Below, one piece after another: positions 1 to 10,924 of a stretch of DNA of 64,000 bases. The notes beneath the pieces were generated by a model. That model searched no databases. It had not been told where the DNA came from and was given only the letters and a program-made list of their open reading frames with translations. Positions within the stretch are counted from its first letter, which is position 1. Each line of letters begins with the position of its first letter. The DNA comes from Patella vulgata (lineage: Eukaryota; Mollusca; Gastropoda; Patellidae), in assembly GCF_932274485.2 (NCBI RefSeq), contig NC_065884.2:71984046-72048045 (forward strand). The letters run 5' to 3'. Both the position numbers and the translations under genes were made by a program.

Positions 1-340
1 ATTGCTCAATCTGGTTAAAACACAGATCCTATTTCGTTTCGTTTTTATAGTTCGAAATTTCGTTTTACTTGTCTTTACTACACTTGGATCTGGAAGAGTT
101 GTTATTTAACTCGTGTTCTGAATGGTGTCCGAGATAAACCAACGAAACGGTCTGTTACGACGAGCTTTAGGCGTATCTTTCACGGCACTGTGGGTAATCC
201 ACTAGTAACATCAATGCTGATTGGTAAATCAAATGTCTGACGTCAAAGGGTCATAAATCGGTCTTTTGACCCCTGACGTGAACTCCCACTATAACTTGTC
301 AGATCTTCATGTAGTGTTGGCCATCGAAAGTATAAAAAAC
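1..340 (+). repeat. diverged fragment of the ASB-array flank
   Basis: This stretch is recognisably the same sequence as about 17,620-17,940 and 27,230-27,545: it shares the string cagatcctatttcgtttcg and the order of all following blocks, with many substitutions. It is therefore an older relative of the flank of the ASB segmental array, lying outside the array itself. No gene is seen in it. Confidence 0.75.
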
Positions 341-374
341 GAAACGAAATATAGATCTGTATTGTAATCAGATT

Positions 375-605
375 GATAATTGCTCGAACTCGACAAGTTT
401 GAGAAGCATGGACATACTTGGTCGAACTCGGCAGGTTTGAGAAGCATGGACATCCTTGGTCGAACTCGGCAGGTTTGAGAAGCATGGACATCCTTGGTCG
501 AACTCGGCAGGTTTGGCAAGGATGACATACTTGATCAAACTCGGCAAGTTTGGGACGGATGGACATCCCTGATCGAACTCGACAAGTTTGGGAAGGATGC
601 ACATA
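375..605. repeat. 38-bp tandem repeat, about 6 copies
   Basis: The unit contains gaactcggcaggtttgagaa followed by gcatggacatccttggtc. Several frames stay open on the minus strand only because the unit lacks stops in them; they show no protein family features and are not genes. Confidence 0.85.
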
Positions 606-864
606 ATTTGGAAACGACCAATGTTTTTTTATTGAATCTTGTGTACAAAAATAACTAATGTAGCAGCGTCTAGTACATCTTTTTAAGAACCTATCGAAAA
701 GGGGTTGGGGGGGGGATTAGAAATCTAAAGCACAGATTGGTTTTGACCTTACTAAGCTCATGTTGGAAACAATTTCTAGTTTGTTTTGATGAACCAGATT
801 TGAAGTGAGAAGGAATTACCAACTTATTGGATACGGGATAGTAAAAGCGATTCTTCGGAAAAGT

Positions 865-1258
865 TGAGTAGTGAGAATCCTGGGTCAATATATATCCCTG
901 TACATTAAAGGACAATATTGGTGTACGCATCTATCGTAGCAATAATCTCTGTGTTAAAATCATATTTGGGACGTGTTTAACCAGTTCTATCACATATGGG
1001 ATAATGATCGACTGACGCCAATATTGTCCTTTAATGTTCAGGGGTTTATATTGACCCACGATTCATACTACTCAATAACTCGTCACAGTCAGTTATATAT
1101 ATAAGGATAACTCCTGTTTCCTTTTGCGTTCGTCACTTCCGATACTTGAAACCTACATTACGCATCTATCGTAGCAATGAACTCCGTGTTAAAATTATAT
1201 TTGGGACTTATTTGACCATATGTGATAATGACTGACACCAATATAGTCCTTTAACATT
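865..1258. repeat. fold-back plus direct repeat element
   Basis: About 865-927 and 1012-1078 are imperfect inverted copies of each other, sharing ttaaaggacaatattgg and its complement. In addition 924-1035 recurs as a direct copy at about 1158-1258, sharing tacgcatctatcgtagcaat. The arrangement looks like a fold-back or MITE-type element with a partly duplicated arm. 606-864 and 1259-1478 hold nothing recognisable. Confidence 0.55.
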
Positions 1259-1478
1259 ACCTTCCAGATCAACATGTCGAATTAGATTATGAGTTATTTT
1301 GTAGGTTCCCAAGCTCTCGACATTGTGAACATACTACAAGAGTTGGATTCAAATCCAATCTCATTTCTTATATATTTTCATCAAATTGTTATCAGTATGG
1401 CAATCATATTAATTTGTTTAGTGGATTATAATTTGAATTTTATGTTTCTTACTGGCTTTGTAATATGGCTTTGTAATA

Positions 1479-1515
1479 TGAGAGAGAGAGAGAGAGAGAG
1501 AGAGTGAGAGTGGGT

Positions 1516-1547
<32 letters not shown>

Positions 1548-1757
1548 GAGTCATTTCTGGACTAAAACATGGTTCAATAATTTTATTTCATCTGCGCGTG
1601 GGAGTCTTCAGCATTGGGAGGAAACCTCACGAGGTTGGACAGGTGACCCTACACCTTGCCACGTAAAACCGGGGAATCGAAACCACGCCAGTTGACTCAA
1701 TGACATACCTTATGATACAGCGGGCACGTACTAACCATTCGGCCATCCAATCCCCTA
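1479..1757 (-). mobile_element. tRNA-derived SINE (type A) with (GA)n tail
   Basis: On the minus strand the element starts near 1757 with a tRNA-like head: ggccgaatggttagt resembles an A box and ggtttcgattcccc a B box. The body runs through cctgtccaacctcgtg and ends in (CT)n, seen as (GA)n at 1479-1545 on the plus strand. Related copies lie at 4.9-5.2, 7.3, 11.8-12.0, 13.4, 21.3-21.6, 22.2, 29.8-30.0 and 57.1 kb. This is a known kind of molluscan SINE organisation; the exact family was not determined. Confidence 0.75.
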
Positions 1758-1889
1758 CTTTACATAGATGGTGCCGTGCCCCTACATAACACATCGCATG
1801 ATTAGATCCCAATCCGAGTCTGTATTAGTAGCTAAAAGTGACACGGGTAAAAAAAAAGGGGGGGGGGAACTAGTGAAGGAATAGGAAAA

Positions 1890-2350
1890 ATCGCACACTG
1901 CTGAAATACGCACCAAATGATTTATTTTCTGCAACACTAAATGGTATTATTGTTATTAGTTGTACTTTCTGAGACACGTATTGTTATTATTCCACACGCA
2001 TTGTTATTATTCCACACGCATTGTTATTATTGTTATTATAGTTCAGAACACGTTGTTATTATTCAACACGCATTATTATTATTCAACACGCATTATTATT
2101 ATTCAACACGCATTGTTATTATTGTTAGTAGTTGTAACTTCTGTAACACAAATTGTTATTATTATTAACTCGCTATAATGTATGTAACACAAGCTGATAT
2201 TATTGTTTAGTAGTTATAATTTCTGTAACACAAGCTGTTATTATTGTTTATTAGGTATAATTTATGTAACACAAATTGTTATTATTGTTTAGTAGTTATA
2301 ATTTCTGTAACACAAATTGTTATTATTAGTAGTAGTTGTTGTAATTGTTA
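1890..2350. repeat. TTATTA-rich tandem repeats
   Basis: Two unit types lie in series. The first is about 19 bp and contains cacgcattgttattattc (1970-2115). The second is longer and contains ctgtaacacaaattgttatt (2130-2330). The open frames here follow the repeat period and are not genes. Confidence 0.8.
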
Positions 2351-2504
2351 CTATACGATTTTATTTTATTGTTTAATTTTAGTATTGGATGAAAAATATT
2401 ATTTATTCGGGCTTCCATTATGTGCTTTAATTACTTATGGTAAAATTAGATACCAATTAACATTTAATATGGTGCTTCTGTTGTAATGAATAGTTTGAAC
2501 AATG

Positions 2505-2860
2505 TATATACATGTGTTTTATAATTTTTTTAAAAATATAAACTGGTAATATTATGTTTAAACAATGTATATAAATATACAGGTTTTTAAAATGTTTTTT
2601 TCGTTTTTTAAAATAAACTGATTACAATATTATGTTTAAATAATGCATGTTGTTTAAATGTTTTTTTTCATTTTGTTAAAACAAACTAATTACAATATGT
2701 TTAAATAATGCATGTTGTTTAATGGTTATTCATGTTTTAAAACAAACTAATTACAATATGTTTAAATAAAGTATGTTGTTTAAATGTTTTTTTCATTTCT
2801 TGTTAATAAACTGCTTCATTATGTTTAAACAATGTATATTTTTTAAAGGTTATTCAATTA
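2505..2860. repeat. about 60-bp AT-rich tandem repeat
   Basis: Roughly five degenerate copies of a unit containing aaactaattacaatatgttt and aatgcatgttgtttaaatg. Purely non-coding. Confidence 0.7.
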
Positions 2861-2949
2861 TTTTTTTTTAATCAAGTATTTTTGCCACTTTTTTTTCTAT
2901 TTTACCCGATGCCCCCTCCCCACCCCTTGTGTGTGGTACATCATAGAGG

Positions 2950-3347
2950 GTCGAGCAAGGGGTAACGTTAAGTCGTTCGGATGGTACATATTTGTGTGCA
3001 CGGAAAATAACTCATGACAGTTTGAATTCCCAGAACAGCAGGGCATTAAACCTGATTTCATATTTACCCATGCCATTATAACATATATTCACCGTCTATA
3101 TTAAGTGATCAAAACATACGGAGGGTCTGACAAGCAAAGCTGTTCAGTCGTTCGGATGGGACGAAAAACCGAGGTGCACGTAAAAGAGCCCTTGGCAGTT
3201 AGAATTCGATACAAGAGTAGGCCATGGTGCCGCTGCCCGGGCAAAATGTCCCTCATAGCACACTATAATATGGCGCATGTTTTTTTGCCTGTCTTCATTA
3301 GCCTACTCGGAGTAGGACGATAAACCCCATTTTATTTCATTTTATTT
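2950..3347 (+). mobile_element. SINE type B, plus a diverged second fragment
   Basis: 3105-3347 carries the type B SINE body: ggatgggacgaaaaaccgag, then cacgtaaaagagccc, tgcctgtcttcattagcc and a tail of accccattttatttcatttt. 2960-3055 is an older, more diverged copy of the same central part. The tRNA-like head seen in the full copies at 18.2 and 27.8 kb is not preserved here. Confidence 0.7.
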
Positions 3348-4350
3348 GATCAAAACACCCCATTTATCACCTGAAAGAACATGTATAGTGTAATTATTAT
3401 TCATATGTAGTGGGGATATAAATTTATTAAAAATAATATGAACTTATACGAGCCAACAAGGATGGTATTATATGACATAATAAAAGGGTCAAGGTGGCCC
3501 AATGTTGTCTGTTACGTCAGAAAAATAGGACGTTTAATCCCATTTTTTATGTATCAGCTACATAATATAAGGGTGAATAAGACTTGATGGTATCTGTAAC
3601 GTGAACAATATGATGTTGTGGTGAATAGAATACCGATTATCCTGATACGGCTCACGTCAGTAATAACGTACAACGAACGCAGCTAAAAATGTGATTTTTC
3701 GTAAAATGAGGGGAAATAATCCATGAAGTTACGGTCCGATTAGCTACAATTAAATATATCGTTAAACTGTGTTTAACGCTACAATTGATACAGTCTAATA
3801 CTCCTTACGCAAGTTCAAATAGGTTCAAACGCACAATTGTCAACACATATCATTACAGTTTGTATTGAAATAAGTAATTCTATCACAAATAGTGAAGACT
3901 GCACCACTAAAATAGTTACCGAACAGTTTTTCTTTGTGGTAATGCGTTCTACATTTTCAAAGCCATGTTTCGTATAATGTGAAAGCCGCCATGACACCTG
4001 TCAGTTGAAATAAGTTCGGTAGGCGAGAAATTTCGCGTAGCAGTTGGGTTTCATATCATAATGCGGTAAGACTTCATTTTTATTTCAATGAGAATTGGTT
4101 TATTATATGTTAAGCTATGTGCAGTACAGTTTTGGGTCAGTTTATGTGTAAATTAAGGGAGCTATAGTCATTTGACTAAAAAACTTGCGCAAAGGAACTC
4201 CATAGGACGAGCCACTACTGTGGCTGGAGTAAGGCGGAAGACATCAGTAGTGGAACCATTTCTACGGTCCGATATGCGCAAATATCTTTAATAATTTGAG
4301 TGAGCCGTGTTCAGCCTTGTTGCTCAGCGATCTAACATGGAACATGTGCT
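3348..4350. other. no gene or repeat recognised
   Basis: Single-copy-looking AT-rich DNA. The only open frame of note (3815-3997, minus) is short, has no family features and overlaps nothing conserved. Confidence 0.6.
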
Positions 4351-4354
4351 AAGA

Positions 4355-4570
4355 TTTTCTTAAGGGGGCTTACCTGTATGGAAGAAAATGAAAGGGGTTT
4401 ACGTGTGTGGAAGCAAAGTTGGAGGGCTTACCTGTGTGGAAGCAAAATAGGGGGGGGGGGGCTTACTTGTGTGGAGGCGAATTAAGGGGGATTACCTGTG
4501 TGGAAACGAATTAAGGAGGTTTACCTTTGTGGAAACGAATTAAGGAGGCTTACCTTTGTAGAATCGAATA
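4355..4570. repeat. about 30-bp purine-rich tandem repeat
   Basis: Around seven copies of a unit close to ggcttacctgtgtggaag followed by a variable purine spacer. 4571-4930 after it shows no gene or repeat. Confidence 0.75.
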
Positions 4571-4934
4571 GAGGGTTTAGTGTAGTCATCTAAAATAGGC
4601 TATAATGACCTTTTAATCTTTGGCAATTAAATTTAGCTATTTCTCTAAAAATCATTGGGCGGTTAACAAAAATACCCCAAACGGAGAACTGGATCTAAAT
4701 GTATAAAAGTTCCAGGCTTTTATGTCCAGAATGATTGGCCGGCGACAATATACCTCCACATGAAAATTTGGGCTTATAAAAATTGAATGCCACCATATAA
4801 GGCATAGGCTCCGATTTGTTCAGCTATTAAGGGAGACAAACATAAGGACTGAATATTACATGGATTTTAGATCTCAAGCATTCTATAACATAATGTAACA
4901 AGATAACATTGTTCATATACTTTAACATTATAGG

Positions 4935-5237
4935 GCAGAGAGAGAGAGAGAGAGGGGGGGGGGGAGAGGGGGGAGAGAGAGGGGGGGGGGCTTAACGTCC
5001 ACTCGACACAAACTAGGTCATTTCAGGACTAGCATATGGTTCAATTTTATTTCAATAATTCGCTTGTGCTTAGGGGTCTTTAGCAGTGGGGGGAAACCGG
5101 GGGACCCACAGAAAACCCACAAGGTTGGACAGGCGACCCTACTCCTTGTCACGCACAATCGGGGAATCGAAACAACGCCAGTTGACTCAAAGACAGACCT
5201 TATGATAAAACGCACACGCGCTAACCATTCGGCCCCA
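4935..5237 (-). mobile_element. full-length type A SINE
   Basis: The tRNA-like head lies at the right end (5160-5237: gcgctaaccattcggcc on the plus strand is the A-box complement; aatcggggaatcgaaac the B-box complement). The 3' end is cttaacgtccactcgacac near 4991, followed by (GA)n and poly-G. It is one of the two most complete type A copies in the window. Confidence 0.8.
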
Positions 5238-5344
5238 CCCTAACATTATAGCAGGTTATATCACATACATGACATAATATAATTTGGGATTGGTTTTGTT
5301 AACATAATTATGTGAGAGAGACTAATCTAACCGAGACTATAATA

Positions 5345-5770
5345 CTGCAACTTTGACACTCGGCAAACCTCAGCAGATTTCAGTACCCTACATCTAGCCT
5401 CGGCTGTATGTCAAGTAAGCCATTGGAACTACTTTCAAGTTCCCGGATTACCAACGGCGTTGACCATGACGACGCCTTTGAAGAATGTTTTATCATACAA
5501 ACATTTCAAAGTCTGAAGCTGTTTTTCTTTCAAGTTTAACCGATTTTCTTCAAACAAGGACAACTTTGCACTTAAAATTCTACACACGCTTCGAACAACG
5601 CAATTTTGATAACTTCTTTTTAAAAGCGACAAGTTTTTCTAATAAGTAAACCGGTGCCGCATCGCAATTATATAGGCGTAGGTACATATCACTTACCGTC
5701 ATACAGCCGAGGCTAGATGTACAGTAACGGAACCTGCCGAGGTTTACCGAGTGAAACTTTGAAAGCTCTC
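5345..5770. mobile_element. fold-back/MITE-like element
   Basis: 5350-5420 and 5690-5765 are inverted copies: catctagcctcggctgtatg on the left, and its complement within acagccgaggctagatgta on the right. Both arms also contain a cggtaaacctc-type block. The 270-bp centre has two antisense open frames without family features. Non-autonomous DNA element; superfamily not determined. Confidence 0.6.
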
Positions 5771-5944
5771 CTGCATTAGAAACCATAATTTGTTGTCAAT
5801 ACACCCATTGCTCTAGTTTCACTTTTATTTTCCCGTATCAGTATCAGTCCATTAAAACTAAAGAAAACTGTTGTCTTCTATGAAATCCTCCACGACACGA
5901 CTCAAGGCACCAATGCTCCGCAAAGCTGCTACAACGTAATTTAT

Positions 5945-6613
5945 TATATATATATATTTGTGACTGTCGTTTGTCTGTCTGTTTGTCTGTCTGTCTATCT
6001 GTCTGTTCGGGGTTGGCGGCTACACTAGGTCCTCCCCGAGTCTGAAATTTGGGGTATAGGGGTAGCTTGGACCGGGGAGTAACATGGGCCAGGTGGCGTT
6101 AGTCTACCACTTCCGGTTTCGGAGTTATGACCCCCGAGCGAAGCCGGTCTGTTCGGGGTTGGCGGCTACACTAGGTCTGCCCCGAGTCTAAAATTTGGGG
6201 TATAGGGGTAGCTCGGACCGGGGAGTAACATAGGCCAGGTGGCGTTAGTCTACCACTTCCGGTTTCGGAGTTATGACCCCCCGAGCGAAGCCGGGTATCT
6301 GTCTGTCTGTCTGTTCGGGGTTGGCGGCTACACTAGGTCTGCCCCGAGTCTGAAATTTGGGGTATAGGGGTAGCTTGGACCGGGGAGTAACATAGGCCAG
6401 GTGGCGTTAGTCTACCACTTCCGGTTTCGGAGTTATGACCCCCGAGCGAAGCCGGTCTGTTCGGGGTTGGCGGCTACACTAGGTCTGCCCCGAGTCTAAA
6501 ATTTGGGGTATAGGGGTAGCTCGGACCGGGGAGTAACATAGGCCAGGTGGCGTTAGTCTACCACTTCCGGTTTCGGAGTTATGACCCCCGAGCGAAGCCG
6601 GGTATCCTGCTAG
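5945..6613 (+). mobile_element. probable non-autonomous Helitron with 146-bp repeats
   Basis: After a TA/TCTG microsatellite come four copies of a 146-bp unit starting at about 6001, 6147, 6309 and 6455, arranged as two dimers separated by a second TCTG run. The last copy leads into gagcgaagccgggtatcc and ends in CTAG at 6610-6613, followed by T. A GC-rich terminal stem plus CTRR inserted before T is the classical Helitron 3' end. The 5' terminus (expected TC) could not be fixed. No protein is encoded. Confidence 0.5.
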
Positions 6614-6929
6614 TATTATATTAAAATACAGATGTGACGTCAACCGTTCATGTTGTCGTACCAGGGTACGAAAAACTTGCCTGGCGTAAATTATTGAAAT
6701 ATTGGACTCGCGTGACGATTGCATTGAAATTCACGTGTCTGTACGTAAGTTGTTTGATGATCTCGAGAAAGATATTGCGCAATATATAGAATTATAATAC
6801 AGATATGAGGTCATCTTTTGTATTATAAATATATATACTATTTGAAATGTTATACCCACGCGACGTATTCAACCGTAAACATGGATATTTATAAACACAC
6901 TGGCGTAGTGTTTGCATAAACCCACCCCA

Positions 6930-7257
6930 TTCTCACGAGCGCAGTCAGTGAATGTATTCAGTATACTAGGAAAGGTTATTTTACATTGTATATACGTTAT
7001 GTCGTCAACAGAAAGGGGAATCCCCAGATTGTGTATTTCAATAACAAACATGAACAGTAGATCGATAATATTAATCATTACTGATATACATTTAAACTGG
7101 CTGCACGTAAGTAGTATACTGAGTTGTAGGGAATTAATGTAATGTGGTATACGTGGGGTGTAATGTGGTATAAGTTGGGTATTATTGAGGTGTAATGTAA
7201 TATAGGCTATTGGTTTTGATTTTGTACGTTTTAGTTGGGTATAATTGGAGAGTAATG

Positions 7258-7262
<5 letters not shown>
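6930..7262 (+). repeat. diverged leading part of the ASB repeat unit
   Basis: 6935-7080 matches 10,720-10,860, 20,260-20,400 and 28,705-28,850 in order, for example tatactaggaaaggt against tataccaggaaaggt, and agaaaggggaatccccag. 7138-7262 contains decayed copies of the 31-bp satellite unit (gtaatgtggtata). It is the 5' flank of the first ASB gene, older than the other copies. 6614-6929 shows nothing recognisable. Confidence 0.65.
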
Positions 7263-7291
<29 letters not shown>

Positions 7292-7432
7292 TGGTGTTTA
7301 ACGTACACAAACTAGGCCATTTCTAGGCCATATGGTTTTATTTTATTTCAGTAATTCTCTTGCACGTAGGGGTCTGTAGCAGTGGGGGGAACCGGAGAAC
7401 CCGGAGAAAACACACGAGGTTCGACAAGCAAG
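7257..7432 (-). mobile_element. type A SINE, 3' part only
   Basis: (GA)n at 7257-7290 is followed by the SINE 3' end and body up to the gagaaaacacacgaggttcg block. The tRNA-like head is missing. Equivalent head-less copies precede the ASB genes at 13.4 and 22.2 kb, so this insertion predates the duplication of the unit. Confidence 0.7.
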
Positions 7433-7632
7433 TAATAATATTGGCTATTGGTTTTGGATTTTTACGTTTAAATACTTTTTTTTCTAATTTAGAACAATAA
7501 TACAGACAGAGACGTAACAGTCAAAAACAAACGGCTTACTGGATTGACCGGAAAACAACACGTGTTAGACTCACAACTGGTCAGCAAAGACCTGGAGTGT
7601 GGAGATTTAACATACAAACCACCACAAGCACT

Positions 7633-9276
7633 ATGGGAAACCGTAAAAGTAAAGGACTATTGAGGTCGTGTAAGGATGGTGATTATGATAGCATTGTGTC
7701 GTTGCTGAAACGTGGAGCCGACGTTGAATATACCGATTCATATGGTAATACACCACTACTTACAGCTATCAAGAATCATCATACAAATTGTGTAAAGTTG
7801 TTACTGAATAATGATTATTCCCCTGCCAATACAGAACACAGGGACCAGACTGTGAACACACCTTTAATGATGGCAGCAAATAATGTAGATATTGTCAGAT
7901 TGTTGATAAACAATGGGTGCCAATTAAATAAAACGAACGAATGTAAGAATTCTGCACTACACCTGGCTGTCCAATTTAAAAATGTTAAAGTTGTTAAATT
8001 ACTTGTGTACAGTGGTATTGATGTTAACCTCACTAACAAGAAAGGTGAAACAGCACTGGACATTGCTACAACTCTTCGCAACGCAGCTATATTCGGTGTA
8101 TTAAAAGAACTTCTCGGTTCCGATAATGTGAACCCTGTTTGGCAGAAATGTATGGAGTATTCTGCGTCACATCGTGACATAACATCGGCGACTAAATTAA
8201 TCCAACAGGACACTCCAATGCTTGCTGCTTCCTTACTTGAATGCGCTTACCGTAAACAAGACATGACAATGGTGGACACTTTAATAGACGCTGGTCTTCG
8301 CCAGAATTACAACCCCACCAGATTTAAGGTGGACACGTTTTTACATAAATGTATGGAGTATTCTGTGAGTTATTGTGACATAAAATCGGTCACAAAATTA
8401 ATCCAACACGGTACGCCTGTCAAACCCTCCTTACTGTCAGACGCTTATTGTAATGGAGACCTTGTAATGGTGGACACATTAATACAAGCTGGTCTTCACC
8501 AGAATCACGATCAGACCAGATTTACAGCTTTCATCTATTATTCTGTGTCATATAGAGATACTGAGCGGGTTAAAAAATACATCAAATATGCCAGTCCCTT
8601 CGGTGCTCTGGAGGATGGTCGGTCGTTATTAGATGTCGCATATCATGCTGAAAACTATGACATGGCGGGAATTTTACTCCAAAATGGCCATGAACTGACT
8701 TTTGGCAATTGTTTAAGAGCATTAAATTTGCATCTTAACCAATACAATCGCTTTAAACACAGTATCGTAATAATTAAACATGTAATACAGTATGGTATAG
8801 CCCACATGTATCGTTGGCGAACACAGTTCATGCCCCCCAAAATACGTCTTGAATACGACGTAGATCTTTGCGTATTTGAGAATATCAACATACTGTACTT
8901 GTTGTACATGTCCAACTTAATAAAAAACCACGAGTTACACCATAGACTCTCACAGCTGTCTATAGCCTTTAATTACCATGTAATTGTAAACAAATTACAA
9001 AACATGGCTTCCGATCGGGCGCCATATCTTAGTCCCTCGCTAAAAGCATTACAAGAACTTGCTTCAAGTCCTATGCCCCTTGTTTGTATAACCCGTAATG
9101 TGATTTGTGAATCCCTAGGTCCGCCTAATATGTGGTTTAATGTAGGGTTATTGCCCCTGCCTGATAAACTTAAATCGTTTCTAAGATATGAAGATATCCT
9201 TATGAAAATTTCGTTCAGATACAATTTTTGTGCCACAACATTAAATGGAATTCCACAAGGAACTGTCGATGCTTGA
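7633..9276 (+). CDS. ankyrin-repeat/SOCS-box (ASB-like) protein, copy 1
   Basis: 547 residues. I start it at ATG 7633: the longer frame begins at a GTG, which a nuclear animal gene would not use. The protein then opens MGNRKSKG, which fits the N-myristoylation pattern MGxxxS/T. Residues about 5-140 hold four ankyrin repeats (GNTPLLTAIKNHH, NTPLMMAANN, SALHLAVQFKN, GETALDIAT). Residues 145-350 are further degenerate helical repeats. Residues 480-521 look like a SOCS box: PLVCITRNVICESLG matches the Elongin BC box, with Thr in place of the usual Cys, and LPLPDKLKSFLRYED carries the LPxP Cul5 box. The inferred role is a substrate receptor of a Cul5 ubiquitin ligase, possibly membrane-tethered. 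A pyrimidine-rich tract ending in AG at 7491-7492 may be the 3' splice site of a 5' UTR intron. A 1-base deletion relative to the other copies alters only the tail after the SOCS box. Confidence 0.75.
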   Translation: MGNRKSKGLLRSCKDGDYDSIVSLLKRGADVEYTDSYGNTPLLTAIKNHHTNCVKLLLNNDYSPANTEHRDQTVNTPLMMAANNVDIVRLLINNGCQLNKTNECKNSALHLAVQFKNVKVVKLLVYSGIDVNLTNKKGETALDIATTLRNAAIFGVLKELLGSDNVNPVWQKCMEYSASHRDITSATKLIQQDTPMLAASLLECAYRKQDMTMVDTLIDAGLRQNYNPTRFKVDTFLHKCMEYSVSYCDIKSVTKLIQHGTPVKPSLLSDAYCNGDLVMVDTLIQAGLHQNHDQTRFTAFIYYSVSYRDTERVKKYIKYASPFGALEDGRSLLDVAYHAENYDMAGILLQNGHELTFGNCLRALNLHLNQYNRFKHSIVIIKHVIQYGIAHMYRWRTQFMPPKIRLEYDVDLCVFENINILYLLYMSNLIKNHELHHRLSQLSIAFNYHVIVNKLQNMASDRAPYLSPSLKALQELASSPMPLVCITRNVICESLGPPNMWFNVGLLPLPDKLKSFLRYEDILMKISFRYNFCATTLNGIPQGTVDA

Positions 9277-9640
9277 GATTCAGAACGTGTTTAACATGTA
9301 GCCACAGATTCGGAAGTCTTCGGGAACTTTGTGATGGAATTTGTTGAAACCATGCTCACGAATGAAACGACAAACCCTGAATGGTTACATGAATGTTGAC
9401 CAACCATTCGGCCATCCAACTCCCCGAATGTTGACCAACCAAAGATGCTAGCAAGGAGTTGTATACTGTTTTTTATATGTAAATAATAAATACAGGTAAA
9501 TTGCCTTTGTGATAACGGGAGATATAGGAGTAGGCTTAGATTAGTTAGCCATCATTGCTACATTATGGTCATCTGCCAACTAATTGAATCTTACAAACAT
9601 CTGCATTTCTCCAATAATATAACGTTTGAAAACTTAATTT
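9277..9640 (+). terminator. 3' UTR with AATAAA signal
   Basis: AATAAA lies at 9485-9490, about 210 bases past the stop. The same signal lies at 15,539-15,544 and 25,373-25,378 in the other two copies. The sequence is nearly identical in all three units and contains no other gene. Confidence 0.5.
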
Positions 9641-9970
9641 CATAAATTGCTAGGCTACCAAAATAAAGCTTATCACAAAAATATAATAACGGTAAACTTA
9701 ATTTTAACTTCAGTGGGAAATGTTTTTAAAAAAAACGAGAATAAATGGGAATCTAAATTTCAAATCAGCAAAGATATGGATTGGTGGAAGTATGTATATA
9801 CTCAAACCTTTATATTTACTACTGACATGAAACTAAATTTGTTTCAGTTCCGGGTAAGTCATAAAATAGTTGCTACAAATTTGCTTTGATGTAAAATTCG
9901 TATTAAACATTGCGAACTGTGTCCAGCAGACTATTGTACAGTTTAATAGATACCAGGAGATAAGAGGATT
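9635..9970 (+). pseudogene. L1/Tx1-like LINE ORF2 C-terminal fragment
   Basis: The frame reading WESKFQISKDMDWW, then VYTQTF, then LFQFRVSHKIVATN resembles the region after the reverse transcriptase in L1/Tx1-type ORF2 proteins, where a W..FQ.R..H.I..TN block precedes a C-terminal Cys motif. A stop follows at ATNLL and the next codons (CKIRIKHCELC) continue the resemblance, so this is a decayed remnant. It is present at the same place in the other two units (15,690 and 25,524) and was therefore inserted before they duplicated. Confidence 0.5.
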
Positions 9971-10054
9971 TTACATAGCCTAAGCCTGTTCCCCAATCCC
10001 ATTCAGACAACCTGAATAAAATATTGTTTTAAACAAAAGTTGGTTAATAATAGA

Positions 10055-10269
10055 ACAAATATTATAATAGTTGATAGTATCAATCACCAGACATTGTACA
10101 AACTCTAACATTATGTTATAATAGTTGATAGCACCAATAACCGGATATTGTACAAAGTCTAACATTATGTTATAATAGCTGATAGTACCAATCACCAGAT
10201 CTTGTACAAACTCTAACATTATGCTATAGTTGATAGTATCAATCACCAGACATTGTACAAACTCTAACA
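10055..10269. repeat. 54-bp minisatellite, about 4 copies
   Basis: The unit contains gatattgtacaaactctaac and atgttataatagttgatag. Since 54 is a multiple of three, the minus strand shows an open 18-residue periodic frame (LEFVQ..VIGTINYYNIM), which is a by-product. The array is about 14 copies long at 16.1-16.9 kb and 10-11 copies at 25.9-26.5 kb. Confidence 0.9.
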
Positions 10270-10384
10270 TTTGGTGCAGTGGGCGCCCCACGGGTGTTTT
10301 GTCAGGGAATCCAGTATTTTTCTAGTACGACGACTGTGTCTCTCCTTTCTATGTATACACAATATACCATACGTTTATCGGAAA

Positions 10385-10655
10385 TAACTAAGGTGTACTG
10401 TTATAAACGTGATATTACCTACCAGTGTATAGTGTTATAAATGTGATATTACCTACCAGTGTATAGTGTTATAAATGTGATATTACCTACAAGTAAAGGC
10501 ACGGTATGGTGTTATACACGTGATATTACCTACCAGATAAGGTATCGTGTTATGGTGGTTATATTACCTACCAGGTAAGGTATATTGTTATACACGTGAT
10601 ATTACCTACCAGGCAAGGTATCGTGTTATGGTGGTTATATTACCTGTATACATAT
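10385..10655. repeat. about 36-bp minisatellite
   Basis: Repeats of gtgatattacctaccag with variable spacers containing gtgttatacac or tataaat. Equivalent arrays lie at 18,788-19,055 and 28,410-28,640. Confidence 0.85.
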
Positions 10656-10924
10656 TAGTTATAAATAGTAACTTGTACACGTCACTTACATTCGTCATTT
10701 ATATATTAACAATGTATAATCACTGAATGAATCTATTCAATATACCAGGAAAGGTCACGTGAATTGTACACCATCAATAGAGACAGGTTATGTCACGTTG
10801 TATAGCATCAATAGAAAGGGGAATACCCCGATATAACATAGAAACTAACAACAAATATTTAGTCTACATGAACGTCTTCTAGCACAAGTAAAACTCTTTA
10901 TTTAGTAGTTTTAATAATACAGTT

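Noticed and set aside
375-605. Possible CRISPR array
   Set aside because: The units are contiguous tandem repeats without unique spacers, in eukaryotic DNA; the same holds for the 31-, 36- and 54-bp arrays.
5435-5786. Two overlapping minus-strand frames inside the 5.3-5.8 kb fold-back
   Set aside because: They lie across inverted-repeat arms, overlap each other in different frames and resemble no known family.
7597-7632. Extended N-terminus MWRFNI... of the ASB copies
   Set aside because: It begins at GTG in all three copies; the first ATG gives MGN, matching the antisense paralogue, whose upstream extension (MRR) also starts at GTG.
7815-8213. Antisense frames over the ASB genes (also 8655-8915, 13,841-14,275, 14,717-14,977, 23,693-24,100, 24,542-24,802)
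   Set aside because: They are shadows of the ankyrin reading frame and show no independent features.
9980-10291. 18-residue periodic protein LEFVQ..VIGTINYYNIM (also at 16.0-16.5 and 25.9-26.5 kb)
   Set aside because: A 54-bp unit is a multiple of three, so an open frame arises by chance; array lengths differ between units and there is no conserved start.
10270-10300. Primer-binding-site-like string ttggtgcagtgggcgcc after TACA (also 18,663 and 28,294)
   Set aside because: It recalls sequence after an LTR, but no matching LTR pair, polypurine tract or coding part lies around it; it is best treated as a unit landmark.
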